Assembly: GCF_042477335.2 (NCBI RefSeq)
Contig: NC_091255.1
Coordinates: 41,456,501 to 41,520,500, forward strand
Origin: Ovis canadensis
Lineage: Eukaryota; Chordata; Mammalia; Artiodactyla; Bovidae
Direction of reading: 5' to 3'
DNA length: 64,000 nt
Under the pieces are notes generated by a model, which was given only the letters and a program-made list of their open reading frames with translations, was not told the origin of the DNA and ran no database searches. The translations under genes were made by a program, and so were the position numbers. Shown piece by piece: positions 47,281 to 64,000 of the stretch. The first letter of the stretch is position 1. Each line of letters opens with the position of its first letter.

Positions 47281-47752
47281 TTTTTATTTTCGGCTGTGCT
47301 ATTTTATTTTTATCTTCGTTGCTGTGCGCAGCCTTTCTCTAGTTGTGGTGAGCAAGGGCTAGTCTCTAATTGTGGTGTGCAGGCTTCTCAGTGCAGTGAC
47401 TCCTCTTGTTGCAGAGCATGAGTTTAGTTGCCCCGCGGCTGAGATCTTCCCAGACCAGGGATAGAACCTGTGTCCCCCCGCACTGGCAGCTGGATTCTTA
47501 ACCCCTGGACCACCAAGTGAAAGTGAAGTCGCTCAGTCGTGCCCGACTCTTCGGGACCCCATGGACTGCAGCCTACCAGGCTCCTCCGTCCATGGGATTC
47601 TCCAGGCAAGAGTACTGGAGTGGGGTGCCATTTCCTTCTCCAGGGGATCTTCCTGACCCAGGGATCAAACCCAGGTCTCCCACATTGCAGGCAGACGCTT
47701 TAACCTCTGCACCACCAGGGAAGCCCTTAGGGCCACCAAGGAAGTCCCAAAC
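47281..47752 (-). repeat. CHR SINE split by a Bov-tA insertion
   Basis: Reverse long CHR from TTTTTTATTTTCGGCTGTGC to CCCTGGACCACCAAG, resuming at 47741 with GAAGTCCC, its terminal motif. Confidence 0.84.
47518..47732 (-). repeat. Bov-tA SINE with 8-bp target-site duplication
   Basis: Reverse copy from TGAAAGTGAAGTCGC to CAGGGAAGCCCTTAGGG. CCACCAAG at 47510-47517 and 47733-47740 is the duplication. Confidence 0.9.
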
Positions 47753-47807
47753 TCCTTTCTTTAAGGGTAAGCCTTGCAGGGGAACAGAGGAACCCTTATA
47801 TTGTACT

Positions 47808-47935
47808 TTAAGATCCCCTGGAGGAGGGCATGGCAACACACTCCAGTATTCTTGTCTGGAGAACTCCATGGACAGAGAAGCCTCGTGGGCTATACAGTCC
47901 GTGGGGTTGCAGAGTCAGACACAACTGAGCCCCAG
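47808..47935 (+). repeat. BovA-type SINE body
   Basis: Forward fragment from AAGATCCCCTGGAGGAGGGC to GACACAACTGAGCC; head missing. Confidence 0.8.
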
Positions 47936-49324
47936 GAGAATGCACCTGGGGCTGGCGAGCGCCTGTGATCTAACATCTTAGCAGCAGGCATGACTGCCAC
48001 CTGGTGGTCATGTGCTGCCATGGCATGCCACCAACCTGAGGGTTTCTCAGCCTTGCACTGTTGCCATTGTGAGGGGGTAGGGGGCTGTTTTGTGCACACT
48101 ATGGGAGGCTCAGCAGCACCCCATGGAAACCAGCACCTTCTGGAAACCAGTGACACTCTCTCCCCCAGTGGTGACAGCAAAAATGTCTCCAGACACTGGC
48201 AATTGTCCCCTCTGGGGGCAAAACCACTCCTGGCTGAGAACCTGAGTCTCGTGAATGCAAAGTAAATAACTAAACTGTTTGTTCATTCACTCAGGAACAG
48301 CTCACGTTAGGCAAAGGCTTTTGTTCCTAATGTCAGCTGGAAGGAGTGAGCTCTTGGCCAGGGTCACTCACACACAGAATGCTTCTCACAGCTTTGCGAG
48401 ATTCTGAGCTTTAAATTCGGGAACAAGAAAATCCATTCTTACCCAGTGACTCCCCACCTGCCTCAGGCAGAAATAACAAGCATGGTGACTCCTGGCACAC
48501 ACACGACCCACACTCAGCTCAGACCTCCGGTGGGAACTCGCAGTGGACCACGCTGCAGCCTCATCATGGCACTTCAGCCAGCAACTGCCACCTCACCCAG
48601 ACAGAAAGCTGCTTTACCCCTTGGACTTGAGTCTCCTCTCCCCCACCTAGAGCTGAAGTCAGGGTGAAGTGGGGGATCCTACTTGAGAACCCTCTTTGTC
48701 CCCCACAAACCTGAGACTCCACTAACCCGCAGAGAGAAACCAGGCTCCAGGTGGCACTGGCAGAGGTCCAGGAAGTATGCTCTGTCCCAGACGGTCCTGG
48801 GAGTCCCCACTGCCCCCCGAACACACACACATACACAAACACCCCTAGAGACACCGGCTGGCTGGGTGCTACTGGTACTGGCAGGGAGGTGCCACCAAAC
48901 AAAGCACTCTCCCCAGGAAGTTCCTCTTCCTCACGGGCAGACGATCCCCTACCCATCCAGTTGCATTCCCTTTCCACCCACTCAGGCAGCATGGGCAGGG
49001 ACCAGGTAGAGCTCCAGCAGCACCAGATCAACCAAGCTGACCAAAATAGTACTACAAAGGCTCTGAAGATTAAATTGCCATTGAAACCACGGTCCACAAA
49101 ACTACACCGAGACCTACTATAAACAGGGTGACGATGCCCTAAAGCAGAAGTTTTAAATAGCACCCTCAGTTACATGAAAGTAACACGTAAAAGCCTAGAT
49201 TGAAAGCTTTATCTTTTACAATTTGAAAAGATCCTTTTCTTTTTGTAGTCAGTGCTACTGACAAGTCAGATTTACTCAGTCAGTTATTCACTGAGGGACC
49301 ACAAAATGCCAGGAACTGATTTTT
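47936..49324. other. Intergenic unique stretch
   Basis: About 1.4 kb without recognised repeats. A 199-codon minus-strand open frame (48564-49163) has no recognisable domain and low-complexity composition; it is not called. Confidence 0.4.
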
Positions 49325-49599
49325 TTTTAATTTTTTTAATTTAATTTTGCCTGTGCTGGGTCTTCATTATTGCCCACAGGCTTTTCTTTAGTTGTGATGA
49401 GAGGAAGCTACTCTGTAGTTGTGTGTGGGCATCTCATTGGGGTGGCTTCTACTGTGGAGCACAGGCTCCGGAGCACAGGCTTCAGGAGTTGTAGCACCTG
49501 TCCTGCAGGCATGTGGAATCTTCCCAGACCAGAAATCAAACCACTGTCCCCTACATCGCAGATGGAGTCTTAACCACTGGACCATCAGGGAAGTCCCAG
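49325..49599 (-). repeat. CHR SINE, long form
   Basis: Reverse copy from TTTTTTTAATTTTTTTAA through 'tttagttgtgatgagaggaa' to CCATCAGGGAAGTCCCAG. Confidence 0.82.
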
Positions 49600-49779
49600 G
49601 CATTGCTTTTGACACTGGGGTTTTAGCACTCATTGAACAAAACAAATCATTCTTTTTTTTTTTTTTTTGGTCTTGTAAGTGATCCATGTTTAGTCTTTGA
49701 GGTTGTCAGAAGTTCTTCTTTGTTATTTATTGTTAGAGGACTTCAACAAGAGGATGTGACCATTGGTTGACCCAAGAGC

Positions 49780-50125
49780 CGTTGTTTAGTTGCTGCTGCT
49801 GCTGCTGCCAAGTCGCTTCAGTCGTGCCCGACTCTGTGCGACCCCGTAGACAGCAGCCCACCAGGCTCCCCTGTCTCTGGGATTCTTCAGGCAAGAAATC
49901 TGGAGTGGGTTGCCATTTCCTTCTCCAATGCTAGTTGTATCCAACTCTTCACCACCCCGTGGACTGCCAGGCTCCTCTGTCCATGGGGTTTCCCAAGCAA
50001 GAATACTGAATGGGTTGCCAGTTCCTTCTCCAGGGGATCTTCTCCACCCAGGAATCAAATTTGTGTGTCTTGCATCTCCTGCGCTGGTAGGTGTGTTCTT
50101 TACTAGCTGAGCCATCAGGGAAATC
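49780..50125 (-). repeat. Bov-tA SINE interrupted by a Bov-A monomer
   Basis: Reverse Bov-tA: CCGTTGTTTAGTTG before the break, TATCCAACTCTTCACCACCC after it, ending GAGCCATCAGGGAAATC. Confidence 0.85.
49793..49931 (-). repeat. Bov-A monomer (5'-truncated Bov-A2) insertion
   Basis: Reverse single monomer starting CTGCTGCTGCTGCTG. TAGTTG is duplicated on both sides (49787-49792 and 49932-49937). Confidence 0.83.
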
Positions 50126-50738
50126 AAAGGAATTTGAGTTATTTTCAAAGCAGAGAATCCATGGTGTTAAAATATGGTCAAGACCACTCCCCGTTTATCA
50201 CCCTCTTCCTACCTGATGATCTTATATAATAATAAATCTATTTTCACCTCTGTTTTGCAGTAATCATCTGGCTGACTGCATGTATGTTCCTGCATGTGCA
50301 TACGTATTTGGGTATTCATGTGGATCAGGGTGGGACAAAGGTGAATAAAACCTTTGGAAGTGGAGCTGCTTGTATCTGTTAGTATCTACTCCTCTCCTAG
50401 CCCAGCTATAAGGTTACCCTGTGCTATGGTGAGCGGACAAAGATTTCCCCAGAGTAATGTCAGAGAGAGTAGAAAGGAGCACACAAGACATCAGAAAGCA
50501 CCCCCACTCCCAGAGCACATCCCTGAGTCCCCTCGTGGCATCTGGAGCTTTTCATCACTGCTACCATTCCATCCCCATCTAAACACACCACACACACACC
50601 CTAGGGCAGACTGTAGCCATCTGTCTCCCAGAGGGTCTCCAATCCATTTCTCATTCATTTCTTAATTCAACAACCTCCCTCCTTCCAGAGGCACCTAGGT
50701 TGGGTTTGGGACAAGGATCTAGCCATGTACACTGGGAT
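50126..50738. other. Intergenic sequence, nothing recognised
   Basis: No exon or repeat supported; a short CACACAC run near 50589. Confidence 0.4.
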
Positions 50739-51090
50739 GCTGTGTTAGTTATCGTTTTCTATCTAACAATATTACTACATACTGAGTGGCTGAAAATGGC
50801 ACACATTTGTTATCTCACAGTATCTGTGGATGAAGGTCCAGGCACAGCTTAGCTGGGTCCTTGCAGTGGGCTGTCAAGGTATCAGCCAAGACTGGTTTCT
50901 CATGTGAAGACTCTACTAGGGTTGATCCACTTCCAAGCATCTGGGGGTTGTTGGCAGGCGTTAGCCCTCATCTGTCTTTCTGGGCTGACAGTTTCTTGTC
51001 TCGCAGATTTCCCCAATATCATACTTGTTTCACCAATGCCAGCAAGGAGGATTCTCCTAGCAAAACAAGCATTAGAATCGTGTCACCTTT
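50739..51090 (+). repeat. Ancient mammalian interspersed repeat, same type as 31885-32226
   Basis: Phrases familiar from mammalian genomes: TGTTAGTTATCGTTTTCTAT, 'ccaggcacagcttagctggg', 'gatccacttccaagcatctg'. The family was not named with certainty. Confidence 0.45.
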
Positions 51091-51231
51091 GTTCCGTTTT
51101 ATAGGTTAAAAGTAAGTCAGAACTCCTACTCACACTCAAGGTCACAGAGCGGGTAACACAAAGGTGTGAATACCATGAGGCTCAGATCATGGGAACCACT
51201 TTGGAAAATGGGAACTGGATAAGGAGTACCT

Positions 51232-51353
51232 TCTTCTTCTTTTTGCCGTGTCTTGTGGATTGCAGGATCTTACTCCCCCTACCAGGGACTGATTCTGCGC
51301 TCACTGCAATGGAGGTGAGAAGTCTTAACCACTGGACTGTCAGGGAAATCCCA
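51232..51353 (-). repeat. CHR SINE, short
   Basis: Reverse copy ending CACTGGACTGTCAGGGAAAT. Confidence 0.8.
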
Positions 51354-51579
51354 GGGGGTGCCTTATGGTAGGAACTAAAAATCTTTTCCCCAAAAGTTTT
51401 TGAAAACCATTGAAGGGTTTTAAGCAGGAATGTAACATCTTATTCTTAACTTTAGAATGATCGCCGGCCAGAACATGTGGCTAACAGACTGGTGGGAAAG
51501 CAAACTTGACTTACAGAAATCAGCTAGGAGGCTGGTACCTTAACACCAGAGAAACGTCAGTGTCTAGAACTAAGGTAAT

Positions 51580-51698
51580 GGGGCTTCCCTGGTGGCTCAG
51601 ACATTAAAGAAACCGCCTGCAATGCAGGAGACCCAGGTTTGATCCCTGGGTCAGGAAGATCCCCTGGAGAAGGGAATGGATACCCACTCCACTATTAC
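51580..51698 (+). repeat. Bov-tA SINE, 3'-shortened, 11-bp target-site duplication
   Basis: Only the first 119 bp from GGGGCTTCCCTGGTGGCTCA are present, yet ACTAAGGTAAT flanks both ends (51569-51579 and 51699-51709), so it inserted in this short form. Confidence 0.9.
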
Positions 51699-51913
51699 AC
51701 TAAGGTAATACTGAAGGGAAAAGAGAAACATGAACAAACTGGAGAATGATTTAAAGAACACAGTGAATAGGACTTGGTGATGAATAAACAGTGAGAGTTG
51801 AGGATATTCAGGTTCTGGCTTTTGCAAATGATTTGTAAGCAGTGATATTATTCACTGAGAAGAAGAGGGACAGTGTAGACAAAAGTTTGAAGTGCCTAGG
51901 TTTGTCCAATAAC

Positions 51914-52374
51914 AGAAAGTGAAAGTTGCTCAGTTACATCCAACTCTTTATGACCCTCCTGCTGCTGCTGCTGCTAAGTCGCTTCAGTCGTGTCCGACTC
52001 TGTGCGACCCCATAGGCGGCAGCCCACCAGGCTCCCCCGTCCCTGGGATTCTCCAGGCAAGAACACTGGAGTGGGTTGCCATTTCCTTCTCCAATGCGTG
52101 AAAGTGAAGTCGCTCAGCCGTGTCCGACTCTTGGAGACCCCATGGACTGCAGCCTACCAGGCTCCTCCGCCCATGGGATTTTCCAGGCAAAAGTACTGGA
52201 GCGGGGTGCCATTGCCTTCTCCATATGACCCTATAGTCCATGGAATTCTCTAGGCCAGAATACTAGAGTGGGTAGCCTTTCCCTTCTCCAGGGGATTGTC
52301 CCAATCCAGGGACCGAACCCAGGTCTCCAGCATGGCAGGCAGATTCTTTACCAACTGAGCTATAGGGAAGCCCA
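51914..52374 (-). repeat. Bov-tA SINE interrupted by Bov-A2
   Basis: Reverse Bov-tA starting AGAAAGTGAAAGTTGCTCAG and ending ACTGAGCTATAGGGAAGCCC. Confidence 0.88.
51958..52223 (-). mobile_element. Bov-A2 SINE with 9-bp target-site duplication
   Basis: Reverse full dimer from CCTGCTGCTGCTGCTG to GCCATTGCCTTCTCCA. TATGACCCT at 51949-51957 and 52224-52232 is the duplication, placing it inside a Bov-tA. Confidence 0.93.
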
Positions 52375-52788
52375 TTAACAGAGACTAATCGTGCTCCCTT
52401 GAGGGAACACCTCCTTTGATAAATTTAATTTTTATGCTTGCAGAGAACCTGTTGCTCAAATCTGTTGAGCCAGTTGAAACTGGTTGAATCTTTTCAACTC
52501 ACCCATCTCACATGTGTGAATTTTCAGTATTACAAGTAGTCTACGAACGCATAAACATCGGTCTGCAAATACCCCTTTCACACTGTTTGACGGCAAAGGA
52601 TGAGTTTGGGAGAAAGGAGACGAATGTGGGGAAAGCCAAGTACTCTGAACATCTTACATTGGAGTGTCTTAAGTGGGACGCCTCAGCAGCGCCCCCTGGA
52701 GACAGAGCGCGGGACTTGCAATATCTCGGTTCTGCCGTTTGCTCTTTTGCGTGTCCGCGGGATCCCGCATGAGCTAAGCGCCCGCTAC

Positions 52789-52798
52789 TCTCGCGAGA
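52789..52798. promoter_or_regulatory. TCTCGCGAGA palindrome (BANP/Kaiso-type CGCG element)
   Basis: A perfect 10-bp palindrome known from CpG-island promoters; BANP binds it when unmethylated. Binding here is inferred. Confidence 0.75.
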
Positions 52799-52886
52799 CG
52801 GAGGCAGCCCGCGGCTCCTAGGATTCCCCCAACCGCGCCACGCGTGCTCCCACCTGCTAAGGAGCGGGAGTCTGGCCGCGCCCGGG

Positions 52887-52905
52887 GCCTTCTGGGAAGC
52901 GTAGT
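52887..52905 (-). promoter_or_regulatory. ZNF143/THAP11-type site
   Basis: The minus strand reads ACTACGCTTCCCAGAAGGC, close to the ACTACAATTCCCAGC-type consensus common near transcription starts. Confidence 0.75.
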
Positions 52906-52948
52906 TCCGGGACCGAACGAGGCCCGCCAGCCTAACCCCCCTGCTCTT

Positions 52949-52958
52949 GCGCATGCGC
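52949..52958. promoter_or_regulatory. NRF1 site
   Basis: GCGCATGCGC, the exact palindromic NRF1 consensus, 44 bp past the ZNF143-type site. Confidence 0.8.
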
Positions 52959-53008
52959 GGTCCCGCTGGCCCGAGAAGTTCGTAGCCTTTGTGAGGCCGT
53001 GGTGGGAG

Positions 53009-53010
53009 GT
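53009..53010 (+). other. ZNF286A: Candidate splice donor of a noncoding first exon
   Basis: GGGAG then GTGAGT lies just past the promoter motifs. A TTTCCAG acceptor at 53281-53287 could join it to the exon carrying the ATG. Plausible but not proven by sequence alone. Confidence 0.35.
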
Positions 53011-53461
53011 GAGTTGTCGCTCAGGTACCGCTTCTCTCGCTCGGCCTCGGCGGTGCCCCTTGGGCAGCTGTCTGCACCGATCAGGGCTGGAGTGCGCGCT
53101 GGAGGAAGGGGCGTCGAGGGCAGGAACGAGGCCCGGGGGCGCGGGACGGGCTGGCGGGTGGGGGGCTTGGTCTGCGCGGCGGCCCCTCGGCGGCGGCCCG
53201 GGCGCTGGTGCTCCGGCCGCGCGGTCCGGGAGCGGCAGCGCGAGGCGCTAGCGCCCAGCCTCAGGGATGCTTGTCCCGGCTTTCCAGGTGCCAGCTTCGA
53301 GGGCCGAGCCGGCTCGGGACGGAGCGAAACCTTTTGGAGGAGCCCCCCGAGGGGCGGCGGGAAGGAGGACCACGAGGCCTCGGGGCTTCCCGCCCCTCCG
53401 CCCCGAGCGGGCTGCTCTGGGGGGAGAGCAGAACCTTCGCGGCCGGGAGGAGGCGGTGGCC

Positions 53462-64000
<10,539 letters not shown>

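Noticed and set aside
48564-49163. 199-codon minus-strand open frame in the intergenic region
   Set aside because: Composition looks random (Trp/Ser/Gly-rich), with no domain, no splice or promoter support and no neighbour of the same kind.

Overview
The window is genomic DNA from a ruminant, most likely cattle or a close relative. The evidence is dense ruminant-specific retroposons (BovB LINEs, Bov-tA and Bov-A2 SINEs, tRNA-Glu-derived CHR SINEs) around intron-containing mammalian genes. Older mammalian fossils (MIR, L2, L1 tails, a hAT element) fill gaps. I saw no bacterial features, CRISPR arrays or tRNA/rRNA genes.

Three protein-coding genes were reconstructed exon by exon; every predicted junction keeps the reading frame. 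(1) 898-7429, minus: the first five coding exons of an FBXW10-family F-box/WD40 gene (human FBXW10 and CDRT1/FBXW10B). The WD40 part lies beyond the left edge. (2) 15650-30362, minus: a complete six-exon TRIM16 of 559 codons with two B-boxes, a coiled coil and PRY-SPRY, and no RING. (3) 53462 to the right edge, plus: the 5' exons of a KRAB zinc-finger gene matching ZNF286A (N-terminal exons, KRAB-A, linker exon), driven from a CpG island at about 52.65-53.5 kb. Its zinc-finger exon appears to start in the last four bases of the window. The order and strands (CDRT1/FBXW10 minus, TRIM16 minus, ZNF286A plus) are those I recall for human 17p12-p11.2.

From 30.4 to 52.6 kb no gene was recognised. 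This stretch between the divergent TRIM16 and ZNF286A genes is about 22 kb of unique sequence and stacked retroposons. Its most striking part is 42.28-46.51 kb. There a BovB copy whose 5' part is inverted (the signature of twin priming) is bounded by a 13-bp duplication with one mismatch. It holds a Bov-A2 in its inverted part and a second, antisense BovB bounded by a 10-11-bp duplication. That second BovB is in turn split by a Bov-A monomer joined to about 430 bp of non-repeat sequence ending in AATAAA and poly(A), with a 15-bp duplication. The last piece looks like a SINE-led 3' transduction or a truncated mRNA retrocopy.

The genes act separately: FBXW10-family proteins are predicted SCF ubiquitin-ligase substrate receptors, TRIM16 is a RING-less TRIM protein with E3 and autophagy roles, and ZNF286A is a predicted KRAB repressor. 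The layout reflects conserved synteny, not an operon-like pathway. Repeat boundaries are by eye, usually within about 10 bp, and exact where a target-site duplication is quoted.
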